Position numbers and translations under genes: made by a program. Below, in pieces: positions 46,184 to 58,049 of a DNA stretch of 60,000 bases. The notes under the pieces are model-generated. The model ran no database searches. It was not told where the DNA came from and saw only the letters and a list, made by a program, of their open reading frames with translations. How positions within the stretch are numbered: position 1 is the stretch's first letter; the number at the start of each line of letters is the position of its first letter. This DNA comes from Owenia fusiformis (lineage: Eukaryota; Annelida; Polychaeta; Sabellida; Oweniidae), in assembly GCA_903813345.2 (NCBI GenBank), contig CAIIXF020000006.1, forward strand, positions 23,445,936 through 23,505,935, read 5' to 3'.

Positions 46184-47885
46184 TTACGTGTCAAGCAGAG
46201 CTAACAGGTTGGCTCTGTGATTGTACATTTTGTGTACAGATGATGATACAATTATTAACGTCTCACATGAGACATCTGAAAGACCTAAAACTTTCTTCAT
46301 AATAACATGCATACTGTCACCACGACAGCCAAGGGCTTCAAATATGTTGTGCCTATATGGCTCATACATAGGGCATCTTAATATAAAATGTTCAATTGTT
46401 TCAGTTTCACAAATGTTACACAATATACATCGTTTTGAACCATTGAAGTTGTTTGTATTTAATACATGGGCGTTGCATACCAATTGCATCATAGTTTTAC
46501 ACTGGCTTTGGGAAATTTCTGACAAATCACCCATCATATGCAAGGTTTTAAGTCTGTGAAATAGTCACGTAGTATAACAGTTTGCCATAACATGAGCATT
46601 GCAAGAAAAATTGCCTGACCTCGACGGATCTTACAGCATTGACAATTTGCAGTCTCCATGACCTCTTCGACGGAAGATATCCAGAGTCCAGCGCATTTTT
46701 AACCAGATTTTCAATTCCTAGCATTTTGGTCTTAAGGAAAATGCGCCGGATAGGAGAGAAAATATCGACTTGGTTGTCATTAGTGACATGAAACATCTTT
46801 ACTAACCATGTTATAGTTATATCCCTGTAAATATTATTAAACCTAAGTAAACTCCAGAGATACATCATCTGCAGCACTGTAATATAGCCGTCTACTGACA
46901 ACCATCCCAACGGCATCGTTGCACTAGGATTGGCTGACGTTTTGGGGAAAAATTGGATACGTTTGCCGATCTCCCTATGAGTCATTTCAAGCTTTTCAAT
47001 ATCTGACGCTTGATAATTTATAACTGGTGCACCAAACAGCATGGTTGGAATAGAAAAGGCCCAGTACAGTTTTGATGCTGTTAGGGGTGACAAACCACCT
47101 GTTTTGTGCCCCAGTCCCAAAAGTGAGCAGAATTTTCGCTTACCACTAGTGCAGCGATCATTAACATATTGTGAGATGTCATTTTTACTAGAAATAGGCA
47201 TGCCTACATGCACAGTGAAATTAACCTTTGGAATTCTCGTGTCACCTATCTTGAGGACGACATGACCTTTAACACTTGTATCAGTGACCATATCATTAAA
47301 TGTCAAAAAGTTACATTTCGCTGGATGGATTTCATATCGCCATCTTCTACTATGTTCAAAGGCAGCGTTTAACATAAGTTGCATATCCTTTTGATTTGTG
47401 GCAATAATTGTCATGTCATCCGCATAGGAAGGACATACACAATTTACATCATCAATGTGCCCACCTATATTCATTTCACATAGATCCTGAATAAGGTCAG
47501 CCATGTACAACTGATAAAATAGCATAGATAGAACACCCCCTTGGTGCATGCCCTGCATGACATTAAAAGGTTTGGAAAGTGTATTTGAACTTCCTACACG
47601 AACAGCACATTCATATTTATGGTAATTATCATAAAGCATACGCCACAGTTTGCCATGGATACCAAGTTGATGTAGTTTAACCATCAATCCATCTAACCAA
47701 ACGGTGTCGGATGCTTTTCTAATATCTAATGTGGCTAATATTACATTTCTATGCTTTTCGACATTGTGGGTTATGGTTTCCTGAACTAAAAGGGAAGTAT
47801 GAACAGCAGAGCAATGACTCTGAGAAGCACCTTGTAAGTTAGGCATAATGTTTTTTGCAAGGGATCCAATTCTTTTTAGAACCAT
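46184..47885 (-). mobile_element. 5'-truncated LINE: reverse transcriptase and C-terminal region
   Basis: A 445-codon minus-strand frame (46548-47885) covers the LINE reverse transcriptase from about domain 2. Seen in order: LQGASQSHCSAVHTSLLVQE, the domain A block LDIRKASDTVWLDGL, QGMHQGGVLSMLFYQLYMAD, the catalytic box SYADDMTIIA, then the thumb region. A second frame (46184-46543) has the C-terminal motif CILCNICETETIEHFILRCP, typical of the zinc-binding tail of LINE ORF2. A stop and a frame change near 46550 separate the two. A stop at about 47913 and loss of similarity upstream show 5' truncation, so endonuclease and ORF1 are absent. No poly(A) tail was fixed. Relatively intact for a fossil, so probably inserted not long ago. 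Confidence 0.92.
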
Positions 47886-47913
47886 GTGATATAAAAATAT
47901 GATGTTTGCTTAA

Positions 47914-48795
47914 TATGCATAATCTCATTTTCAATTTCACACTTGGCATGGGTTCAAGTTCAATGAGAGAATTATCACCCTTCATTCCGGATATGTTACA
48001 ACACGATAGATCAAATGGTTTTGTCACGCCTAACCATCGACAACGTACAGTGACAAAACACGCCGTTGTACACTTTAGATGTACGGTGTCATTATTAACC
48101 GACTTGAAGCAAAGACAATGATGAAGATTTGACTTCATGAGAAATCATGGCCTTCTATTAGCTTCACTCTAGTACTTCTAGTTAAAGACAGATAGATGTG
48201 ATGGGTATCAGAATGTAGATTTGGTGAAGGTTTTAAAATTATCTGAGCAATAGGCTTTCAAGTTTGATTTTTTGTGTATTCGTTTGAGAAGACATTTAAC
48301 TTTCTAGTAACGTTAAAGTATATTCAAACTGTGGGCGATTTTCTTCGTGGTTAATCTACCCATATAATTTGTCGGTCGAAAAATGTTGTTTTTTACACAT
48401 TTCTTTTTATCATTTCCTCGCCTGTCGTCTAACTGTGTCTATATATTACATTATTATATTTTTTTTATTCCTTTTTTATTCATAGAAAAACATTTGAAAG
48501 CAGTTACATTAACATATACAATATACGTAGAAGGCACACAATTTTCCATCATATTCTTTTTTAAGGCATCTAACCACACTAGTCTAATCTAATCTAATCT
48601 AGTACCCATAATTTCCCACCTTTTTTCTCTGCCTATTTGCTTATCAATATTACAATAAGATATAACATTTGCTTTAAATCCTTTAAAGGTAGGTTTTATC
48701 ATCGAGTATTTACAAGGTACACATATCTTTTAAATACATGTATACACATATTTGTCAGGATAATTGTTCTGTCATTTATACATACTGGTCCTATT
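47914..48795. other. Gene-free stretch upstream of the LINE fragment
   Basis: Several short frames but nothing recognisable. A tetranucleotide-like TCTAATCTAATCTAATCTAG run occurs at 48582-48601. I see no conserved domain or splice structure. Confidence 0.4.
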
Positions 48796-48805
48796 AAAAC
48801 ATATT

Positions 48806-49621
48806 CAACATATTCTATTCCGAGACACTGACACCGTTTGGACTGGAAGCTAACACCTAATGGGCACAAATGAACCAACACCACAACAATACTTTCATAA
48901 ATTAAAACAGCAAAAATTTTGTACAAAGTCCTGTCAATTCCTCTGGTAACCAGTTTTTAATGACTACTATCAGTTCCATTATCAATTTACAGTCATAGAG
49001 GAGCTGACAAATTGACTCTGGTTCTACTTTACAAAAGGTACAGAGATCCAATTCTGATAATCCACACATTTTCAAATATGTGTTGGTGGCCAAAAATCTA
49101 TGAAGAATTCTAAAATTGAATGAAGCTAATTTTGGTTCAAAATTGCTGACCTTATTGATTCTATTGATCATTTCCAGTCTTTTTTGTTAAGTAACAGATT
49201 CAGATCTTTGTTTCAACCAGTGATGTACTTTATATTTGTCTCTTGACTGTTTCTATAAACTACACAATTTAGGACGGATGGATATTAATAAGCATTCAAG
49301 TATTTATTGTAATTTAAATAAAATCAGAAATGTGCGTTGTCAACTGGAACGTTCGTTGTCCTTGTAATTGAAATTCATGCGATATAATATAAAACAATGT
49401 AATGTTTTCATTTCAAAATTCATTAAGGTTTTTATGAGTAACAAATTATCTTTAACGAACATGTTCAAGTATCCTTTGTACAGATAATTTAAAAGATAAG
49501 GTAAATGTGATTTTTGCTGTTTTAATTTATGAAAGTATTGTTGTGGTGTTGGTTCATTTGTGCCCATTAGGTGTTAGCTTCCAGCCCAAACAGCGTCAGT
49601 GTCTCGGAATAGAATATATTG
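48806..49621. repeat. Inverted repeat (111-bp arms) around a LINE remnant
   Basis: The arm 48806-48916 (TATTCTATTCCGAGACACTG to AATTAAAACAGCAAAAA) recurs inverted at 49511-49621. Between the arms is a minus-strand LINE fragment (next entry). The arms encode, in one orientation, GTNEPTPQQYFHKLKQQ, which looks like the LINE tail itself, so this is probably two copies of LINE 3' sequence in opposite orientation rather than a DNA transposon. Confidence 0.75.
48902..49171 (-). mobile_element. LINE C-terminal remnant
   Basis: An 89-codon minus-strand frame reads SFNFRILHRFLATNTYLKMC and GLSELDLCTFCKVEPES followed by LLYDC, the conserved post-reverse-transcriptase segment with its C..C....C zinc-binding pattern. 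Neither a reverse transcriptase nor an endonuclease is attached. It differs in sequence from the LINEs at 25.2 and 46.2 kb, so at least two LINE families are represented. Confidence 0.8.
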
Positions 49622-50175
49622 AAGACTAGCACTGCCACGGAGTTTGCTTCCAGCCTCATTGATTATTTGGCGTGTATGTACCTTACGTTTTGTAAATTAC
49701 ATTGATAGATAGATCTATACTAGCTTATTGAATATGACTTTTTAAAATCGCGTTTACGATATATCTGGAAAGTGCTCAATAGTTTCAATAGTTCAATCAA
49801 ATCGAAGTAATTCTGTAATTGTTTTTTTAATGCATCTGACCCCTTTATCTGTTAGTGTTATGAAAGATACGCTGCCTGCATTAGGATTAACTGTGAATTG
49901 AGTAAGTTCAATGGGACAACGTACATTCGAGTTGGCAACGTACACCATGGGCTTTCAATAGCCCATGCGTACACTTATGATTTTTTAAATTGTAGCCAAA
50001 ACGTTAATACTTATTAAATCTTCAACAGACCTTAATTGTGTAGTTTAAAGAAACATATTCTCATAAAAATACTCGAGACGACAGGGGAGGAAATGATCAT
50101 AGGCAAAGGTCGATAGAAATAATTTAAAAATAAAGATGTCATGGTAATCGATCTCTGTTTATCTATAAATATTCT

Positions 50176-50389
50176 CTTTCCCCACAATGTCTACATCTCT
50201 CATTTTTGCACAACGAGTGCACTCATGTATAAAAAACAAGAAAATTCAGTGAAAAAATTCAGAAAACTTTCAGAATTTTTTTTCACTGAATTTATACATT
50301 TTTCAAAACAAATCTTCTCACCAGTCTTTTCTAGGCACATACGTGCACTCTTTGTGCAAAACTGGAAGATGTAGATAATGTGGGGAAGG
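50176..50389. repeat. 214-bp foldback
   Basis: TTCCCCACAATGTCTACATC pairs with GATGTAGATAATGTGGGGAA; inner blocks TTTTGCACAACGAGTGCACT / CGTGCACTCTTTGTGCAAAA and TTCAGTGAAAAAATTC / GAATTTTTTTTCACTGAA also pair. Mismatched loops between the blocks. Non-coding. Confidence 0.75.
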
Positions 50390-50399
50390 AGTGATTCCT

Positions 50400-51320
50400 T
50401 TTTGAAAATAAGCATGTGACTCAATTGAGGAAAGCAGAAAAATTCCGAACATGCACCCTGACCTTAAATGGCTTCGTAGTCTGTACAATAAACAAAAATA
50501 TTGCAAGTGTTTTCAAACTTTTGGAAGGGAGTGTAACTTCATTAAACAAGTGAAAATATACATTGCTTCATCTAAAAGAGGGCAGTCTAGTTCGGTTTTT
50601 GGTCCCAAGATTTCACTGCGTCGCCCTTGAAATGTTCTATTATTGGTATAATCCGTGAACCTCACGATGCGCTCATTCCGTCTCCTGTACATCGAGAGAG
50701 CATTCAACAGGCATCCATCTAGTTTTTTTAGAATGTGGGTTTACCAAAGAAATATTTTGATATTGAAGAAAAGTATGTTGTTACCCCATAATACCCCATA
50801 TTATAAAAAACTATGGGTTTGGGGGTCAATTTGTAACGAACGAATAATTCCCCGATGTACTGGGACTGATTAGCGCATTGGCAGGTAAAAAAGTACTAAA
50901 AAGTTACGTCAACTCAAATACCAGTGGACGGATTTTGTTATGTGCTGATACCTTGAGACAGAGGAGCTCTGTTAAAGGAGATATTTCCAAGATGAACATT
51001 GTTTCTCAAAATATGTTTTGTCCGATGGAATTTGTTACTCCATGGATTTGCAATTTTCATTGACATTGGGTTTTGGTTGTCATGTTACAACAGAGACACT
51101 AGTATACTGATAAAGTTGGGTGTAATATAGGGACTTTATATCGATGATATCGAATTATATTTTCATTTAAACCGTTTTGGTCTCAAGACAATACGAAAAT
51201 AAACCATCGAACAATTTTAAAATACTCACACATGCCCCCAAAATTGGCATACAGAATGATATCGTTCAGTGCGTAAGATTTTCTTGCTGTTTCAGTCCTG
51301 GTCATTAACGGTGGTAATAA
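50400..51320. other. Gene-free stretch; no feature recognised
   Basis: Open frames of 60-76 codons on both strands are unsupported by domains, splice structure or repeat relatives. Confidence 0.4.
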
Positions 51321-51324
51321 TACG

Positions 51325-51425
51325 AATAACGTCATTTCTACGGACAATATAGTGAAATATTAGATCTTGGGCCTTCGGCCCTCGGTCCAATATTTCACTA
51401 TATTGCCCTTCGAAATGACGTTATT
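51325..51425. repeat. 101-bp foldback (AATAACGTCATTTC ends)
   Basis: AATAACGTCATTTCTACGGA and CAATATAGTGAAATATT pair with AATATTTCACTATATTGCCC and TTCGAAATGACGTTATT around a GGGCCTTCGGCCC centre. A half-copy is at 43978. Immediately 3' lies a poly-C tract (51466-51475) and a segment related, inverted, to 13430-13540. Confidence 0.85.
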
Positions 51426-51659
51426 GTACTATTATAAATAGTACATATCGATGAGATCGAGCGACCCCCCCCCCCTCCCTGGCCATAAAATCTTTCAAAA
51501 TCATGCAGTTTATCACCATTCTGAGCACTTTTTAAGTGATTTTGGCCATTTTTGGACCGAAATTGTCACAAGTGAACCCCCCTGGAATTTTTCAAAAAGT
51601 GAACCCCCTTGGGAAATCCTGGCTACGGGCCTGATGACTAGCAACATGTTGGATTGAAA

Positions 51660-53400
51660 CTGAACTGAAACACGTCAGCGCTACCTAAGTCCACGTTGTC
51701 AGTCCATGTGGTCAGTCCATCTGCTCAATTAGTCCAATATATACATAAAATATAATGACACTTATTAATTGTCAATGACATGATGAAACATCATAATTCA
51801 TAAAACGTTTTAAAAACGTTCAGCTGCTGCGTGAAGGAAATCGATAGAATATGCCAAAACTTATTTATTGAAAAAGTTTAATCTAGGTTAAAGTCCCCAT
51901 ATAAAGTTTAAACCACTTTGGCTTATATTGTAGTCTTATCCAATGATATCAAAGTGTGATATGTGAAACTTTTTTTTAAATTTCAAAAAGTGGTTTTTGA
52001 TAGACTTTTTATTCCAAAATTTGGGAATTTATTTAAAACTAACTTTTAGAGGTCACACATATATTTTAATTAGCAACAATTCACACCAATACATAGCATT
52101 CATCCTCGCATGTTATTTTGTCGAAAAAATTAAGAAAATCGGTTCATAAATAAGCGAGAAATGAACTCATCAGTGCATGAAAATGGTTCCGAGAAAAATG
52201 CATTTCAAAATGTTGGTTCTCATAGAAACCAATGGTACAATGATATCTAAAACATAATATCTTCTTCCTTTTAACCTGGTTAGACAATTAACATTGGTTT
52301 ATCATTGAAGTCTAGCAATTTAGAAAAGATTGACATCGAAAAAAACACATTGAAGTGGCCCATTAAATATGGCATTTTATTATTGAAATAGAGTGTCCTT
52401 TCTTCAATCTTTGCATTGGTGTTAAAAAGATAATCTTTTTTGAAATACATTAAGAAATATTTGTTGATTAAAAAATTCAAACTTTTTTTGAAAAATGGCG
52501 GGAAATTTGAATATTTGAGAAATGAAATGCTCACAACTTTTTTTCAAAATAATGTTTTTTCAAAAATCTCTAAAAACGCTTTTTAAGTCATGACAAATAG
52601 TAAATGAATGATAAAAAGATATTTTCAAACTTTAGACGGGGACTTTAAATATATTGTATTTGCAACTATGCTCCACATTTATTAAATATTGATTGTTTCT
52701 ATGGTACGCACGCATATACTGTGCTGACTCGATAACAATTTATCACATTCAGCAATAACAAATTAATTGGGGATGATTTTATACGTATGTCTTGTATCGA
52801 AAATTGTGCGATCCTTCATGATAAGTATGCAAATGTCAAATGATTGCAAATTGAATTTTCATTCTTATTGTAGATGCAAAGCTCACTGGTTATTGTCCTA
52901 TTGGGGACATTTAAACTTTGAACGGGGGGGGGGGGGGGTTAATCACTGTTCGGTTGACATTGATATCTCAGGATAGCTGTCCAGAGAAACATAAAATGAT
53001 TGCATCGTTCCTGCATCCGAATTGAAGTGTCCGATATGGACAAGAACAATTTATCTAAACTGAAAGTGCAAAACACTTCAGATAATGAGCAATGTGAGTC
53101 ATATCACCACTAGTTAAATGCTAAGAATATTAAAAAAACGTGTGCCTAATAATCTAATTATATTATTGCATGATTATGATCAGATTAAATTCCCTTTAAA
53201 TGAAATTAATTGTTGTGTCTGAGGTTTTTTCAGGTTAACATTTATCAAGAGTGAAGAGAGACGTGTTTGCCAATGGCTAGATATATTTTAAAGACATTTA
53301 TAGTCTTTACGTATATATCTTTTGGTCTGAGTTTATAAACCATTTTCAACTAATACTACAGTGATGATATTATCAATCACAACGATTCATGAATGTAGCT
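51660..53400. other. Gene-free AT-rich stretch with a 15-bp poly-G tract
   Basis: No coding frame, RNA gene or repeat relative recognised. The run of G at about 52924-52938 is the longest in the right half of the window. Confidence 0.4.
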
Positions 53401-53409
53401 ACATGTATA

Positions 53410-54433
53410 CAGGGTGTCAAAAATATATATCCTGCCTTTATATTCAAAAGGTTGAATTTATATACAAGTTTTTATTTTTTCTTTGAGAGTATTCGGTTGT
53501 ATAGCAAATTTGACGCCCATATTTTAATTAGAAAGTTCTGCATTTTGTTTCGTTCTTAAATAGTAAATATGTATTTATAACCACCATCTGTTGTGTTTAT
53601 AACGGTAGTTCGTGCAGGGTATGTTTTCAGACTATTTTCCATCAGTTCTGTTACATCAAAGGGTTCTCTTATAACATCTTTGGATGAATTTTAAGAATAA
53701 TTAGTTCCATCAAGTTTCAAATAGAACATCTCCTTATCTTTAGTGGAAACCAAATATGATTTGCTCCATTGAGGATAAGCTATTTGTGGGGTATTTGTCA
53801 TTGCCAAAAACAAATTTGATCGTTTTAACAGATGTTGTGGCAAGAGCCTTTAAGCAAGTTTAGTGGCAATATTTGTGACAAGAGAGACAGTTCTTTTTCT
53901 ACTGATTTTAATTTCAGACGCAACCTTTGGACTTTGTTTAATTCCATTCCATTACAATTTAATATAATACTATGTGAAGAATGCATCACGGGTTCCATTA
54001 TTGAGCTGCGATTCCAGTTTTAATTTTTTCCAGCATTTTTGGACGATCAATGCCATTCTTCCTATACGATCATTTACGATCAATTTTCATTAAAACGATA
54101 CAGTTTGTTCAAGCATTTATACGTAGCTCCCCATCGAATTCTGTCAAAATATATAAGAATCATCAAGTAACAACTCATTGAACATTTTGATTAAGAACTG
54201 GTGATTTTTTTGTCAAATGTACGTAGCAAATTGAACCAGTGTCGATAGTCTACCGTACCAAGTTAAAATTTTTTGCTACAAGTGAGATTTCATTATTCTG
54301 ACGACTTTATTATTCATACTTGATATGTGCTTAGCTATAACATCTCAACAAAGTTAAGTTGGTATATGACATGGGGGGGGGGGAGGGTAACATGTTTTTA
54401 TTTTAAAGATAAAGGGGAGTATAATGATTTAAT
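53410..54433 (-). mobile_element. ~1-kb mariner/Tc1-type element, decayed
   Basis: Ends CAGGGTGTCAAAAA and AATTGACACCCTG, each flanked by TA (53408-53409 and 54434-54435). On the minus strand about 53548-53690 a frame reads EPFDVTELMENSLKTYPART and ends in TAA, placed where a transposase C-terminus would be, but I cannot identify the catalytic residues. A poly-G run at 54372 is near the right end. It ends 77 bp before the start codon of the broken glycosyltransferase. Confidence 0.65.
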
Positions 54434-55013
54434 TGACACCCTGTACAACATTCCTCTCTTTAACAATTGGCTGATATAAAGCAACAAGTGCTAACGTTTA
54501 TGGCAACGAAATGCAAGCAAAGGTTGGATTATTTTGTATTTTAAATGTAGCAGTAGCAATTGTGGTCGCATTTCGACAACTTGTTTTTAACAACTCAACT
54601 AGAGAGTCATATTCTAGTTTCTTAGGACCAGTAAATGCTGAGAAGGCAAAAAGAAAATGGAGTTACACTATAAATGAGTCTCGCGTTTTCTTAGGACAAA
54701 GTATTGCTGAGAAACTAGTAGATAACTCGAGTCACACTATAAATGAATCTCTGGTCCCTAACATAGTGCATTACATATGGGTGGATTTAAAAGGATCATA
54801 CAATTTTACCTTTCTACCGGCAGTTAGCTTCATTAGTGTCCACAAGAACTGGAAACCGGATGAAATTTTGGTGCATGTAAATAATAACAATCGCCCCCAT
54901 GGGCAGTGGTGGGATTATGTGACGTCTAATGTAACAACAAAAATACGATTTTTAGAATATAATATGAGCCAAATAGACATATTCGGGGAAAAGCCAAAAT
55001 ATGTTGAACACAT

Positions 55014-57354
55014 CGCTGTTCAAGAGCCAAAGTGTTCTATTTCAAAAAACATGACTTTTGGGAAATCAAGTTTTAAAGTTTGATACTTAATAACTTTTTT
55101 TGTATGAAACCCAGCTTTTTGATGTTTTTACAACTGATTTATATTAATATGATCTCTGATATTGCAAAAAATGGGAATTATTTGATTAGTTTAAGTATGT
55201 TTTTTAAAAACATGACAAGTGGAGATAGAACAATTTGAGTCATTTTTTTTTAGAAAAGCTGACTTAGGACAAATGTGAATTGAGATAGAACAATTACACA
55301 ATTTGAACAATTTATGACACCATAATTTGGTTCAGACAATGTAAAATTACAATGTAAAATACAAAATAAAATATATCATTTTATATATAAAATATCATTT
55401 TATATATAAAATATCATTATCTGGGACATCATCAATTACATCAGCAACTTGTCATTTTTATTGCTCAGTTATATTATCTCACTAAATTAACATTATGTCT
55501 TCTTGTAGTTGTCATTTTATGTTCTAAGTTAAAAATCTCTGTTTGGTACATTCATTTCTATTAAATCACTAAGCAGCCTCTTTTGTCTTTTACTTTTTTT
55601 GTTTTCTTTGCTACTCCCTCGTTTGCTGCAAAGTTCCTTGGAAGCGATTGTCCATCCCAAGCTGTCTGCTCATTTTCCTTTCATTTGTACTTGAGTTTTC
55701 ATTGTTTTTCTTGTAACTTTTTCCTACTTTTACATTATCAATAATTTCGTTCACACAGTTACGTAAAATTACAATCTAAAATACAAAATAAACAGTACTC
55801 TGAGAAAAAACACACATAGATATTAGACTTAATATTGAAAAATAAAAGATATCATTAATTAGAAGACTTTAAGATATCATTATCAATATCTGAGACTTCA
55901 TCAACTACTCCAGCTATCTGTCATTTTTATGTCTTACAAGTAAAGTTTTTTTAAATTAAGTAAATTACAAGTATTTTTTTTTGTTGTTTTCACTTTATGT
56001 CCTAAGTTAAAGATCTCTTTCGGTACGTTACGTATTTGGTAAGTTATATCACACTTAATTAACATTATGTCGTACAAGTAATTTTTGGCTCACACAATGA
56101 GCCTATGGGATCGACCAGGCGTCCGTCCGTCAAATCAAGACAAAGAAAGAAGAAAATAAATGAAGAAACAAATGCAGCAAAAACAAATGACGTCCGTTGG
56201 TCCCTCCGTCCGTCAACATTGGCCGCACAAATTAAAACTGCTATTCAGATTGAGTCATAACCACATTCATTTTATGCATATCCATAATGCCTATTTGACC
56301 TATCATCGCCATTTCCCAAATTCGCCCGGTTTCCGAGAAATTGCTGATTTTGACGTCAAAAAGTCAAATTATTTGTAAATACTAGACACTTTGTTGAAGA
56401 AGAACTTTCAAATAACTTGTAGTAGTTGCTTTATATGCAGCTTATGTCCTCTGAAGATTTCAAATCTCTTGGAATTACAGTTTTTGGTGTTTACTCTATA
56501 AAATTTGACAAAAAGTAGGACTTAGTCATTTTCAGGAAACTTTCTCATGTATAAAGTCAATGGCAGGTTTTGTGATTGACAAGTTTCTCAAAGTTTGCCT
56601 TATACTTGATCATTTCTTGCAATGAATTACATTATTACTAGATTTAAGCATTCCCTACATATTGCTTAATATATGTCAGCATCAAATTTTTACCGTTTTT
56701 GAGATATTTGACGTCAACAGTAAAAATAAGATTTTTTTCAACTTGCTTCAATTTGACCAAATTCTTTTTTGAAAATCATCTACAAGTTGCCAGGTGTTCA
56801 AATCTGACATTAGTTTTAGGATTTGACCTTTACTTGACCTTCAGTAACCTTCGAAAGGTCAAAATTCGATGTAAATTTTGGTCAGCTTAATCACAAAAGA
56901 CCTTACTGAGCTCTAAGTAAAATTTTCAAGGTCAAAGGTCATCAAACTAGGGTCACACAGTAAATTACAAGTTAATTCTTCTTGTAGATGTCATTCTATG
57001 TTTTTAAGATCAAAATCTCTGTGTGGTACGTTCAGTTCTGTTAAATCACTCATCTTTCTACACTCTCTTTTTTAATTTTGTTTGTTTTCTCTGCTACTCC
57101 CCCTTTTGCTGGATGAGATAGAACAAATCAACTTTTACAGTTTTCTGAGATCTTGACATAGGATAATTTAATTCATTTGGGATAACTGTTTTTCCAGACA
57201 TAGAACAATTGAATACTGAAAATCACATGTTTACAGCTATATTTCACACTTGAGACCATGCTAGATGGAAAGAGCATCTTCAAATTAGGGGGAATCCACA
57301 TTTATCTCATTTTGGCCAAAAAGTGACATAGAACACTTTGGCTCTTGAACAGCG
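55014..57354. mobile_element. 2.34-kb non-autonomous DNA transposon, 4-bp target duplication
   Basis: Termini CGCTGTTCAAGAGCCAAAGT then GTTCTAT and its exact inverse ATAGAACACTTTGGCTCTTG then AACAGCG; ACAT is duplicated at 55010-55013 and 57355-57358. The motif GAGATAGAACAA or ACATAGAACAA recurs near both ends (about 55218, 55280, 57115, 57197, 57324). The interior has repeated blocks (CATTATGTC...CTCTGT and TTCTGTTAAATCACT at 55490-55570 and 56990-57050) and a nested (GTCC)n-bearing repeat. No transposase was found. The 4-bp duplication is compatible with Chapaev-type elements, but the ends do not let me assign a superfamily. Confidence 0.88.
56087..56958 (+). repeat. (GTCC)n-bearing interspersed repeat, nested copy
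   Basis: Begins TTTTTGGCTCACACAATGAG and CCTATGGGATCGACCAGGCG and runs parallel to 35095-35970 to the same end (AAGGTCATCAAACTAGGGTC). The (GTCC)n tract is interrupted by a ~65-bp A-rich insertion (56128-56190). Nested within the 55014-57354 transposon, so it is younger than, or travelled with, that element. Confidence 0.8.
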
Positions 57355-57819
57355 ACATATCAGATATAATGCGAATACGAATCCTTAAAGGTAACGTTGG
57401 CATCCTTTCATTTCTTTAGGTTGGTGCGGAAAGTCACTTTGCTATTTGCTTTGCTATTTTTCAAAATGAGTATACTGCATTTATTATTACATTATATACA
57501 CACTAGTATCTTGTTGACTTATATTCAGCACTGTATTGATGTAAATGCCACTTATTAGGGTCATAATTCAATCATGAAGTGTAGAGGCATAGATTCCAAA
57601 GTAGGAAGTATTTTTGTGTTGATCAAAAGTGTCATTAGAGAGAGTGCCATGCTTATAGTATTCACATACCAAATACGAACAAAATCGCTCCACCACTTTT
57701 CGAGTTACAGCAAAAATCGTAAAATAACCAGTAAAGGCCGCCATTTTTCAAGATGGCTGCCATGTGTTTCTTTAATATCTACATTTCTAGCTTTATTAAT
57801 GTCCTATTTAAAACATAAT

Positions 57820-58045
57820 TGCTATTACAATTTTGAATTGCACCTAAATTACTGCAAAATCGGCACTAAAATGACCGCCCTTTTTAAATGAGCGGCCATT
57901 TTGAAAATCTGCTTTCGAGCAGAACTTCTACCCCCTAGGGTATATGTGTACAAAATCGTGCCAACGATATTTGAGTTATTGTCCGGACGGACGGATGGAG
58001 TTCCCTATATCCCTCCAAACTTCGTTCGATGGGATAATAATGAAA
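57820..58045. repeat. Inverted copy of the 19895-20120 repeat
   Basis: Contains AAAATCGGCACTAAAATGAC, GAGCGGCCATTTTGAAAATC, CCCCCTAGGGTATATGTGTA, ATATTTGAGTTATTGTCCGG, ACGGACGGAT and TTCGTTCGATGGGATAATAA, the inverse order of 19895-20120. Non-coding. Confidence 0.75.
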
Positions 58046-58049
58046 TATA

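Larger units (their letters stand above)
54511..57390 (+). pseudogene. DXD glycosyltransferase paralogue, exon 1 broken by a transposon
   Basis: Paralogue of the gene at 30869. Coding segments 54511-55013 and 57359-57390 are separated by a 2341-bp transposon plus one copy of its 4-bp target duplication. Ignoring these, the frame is continuous (535 nt, phase 1) and ends at a GT donor after ...RIRILK, at the same position and phase as in the paralogue. The protein starts with a membrane anchor (LFCILNVAVAIVVAF), then a longer stem than the paralogue with a repeated YTINES / HTINES segment, then NIVHYIWVD and WKPDEILVHVNNN. In the present state translation runs into element sequence and stops at 55081-55083, before the DXD exon. 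No second exon with the DXD motif was found up to 60000; it may be lost or lie beyond the edge. A tract of about 185 nt is nearly identical to the paralogue. Confidence 0.85.

Noticed and set aside
55014-57354. Possibility that the transposon acts as an intron, since GT and AG occur near its ends
   Set aside because: Joining at the GT in the left end and either AG near the right end shifts the frame and meets stops, so simple splicing would not restore the protein.
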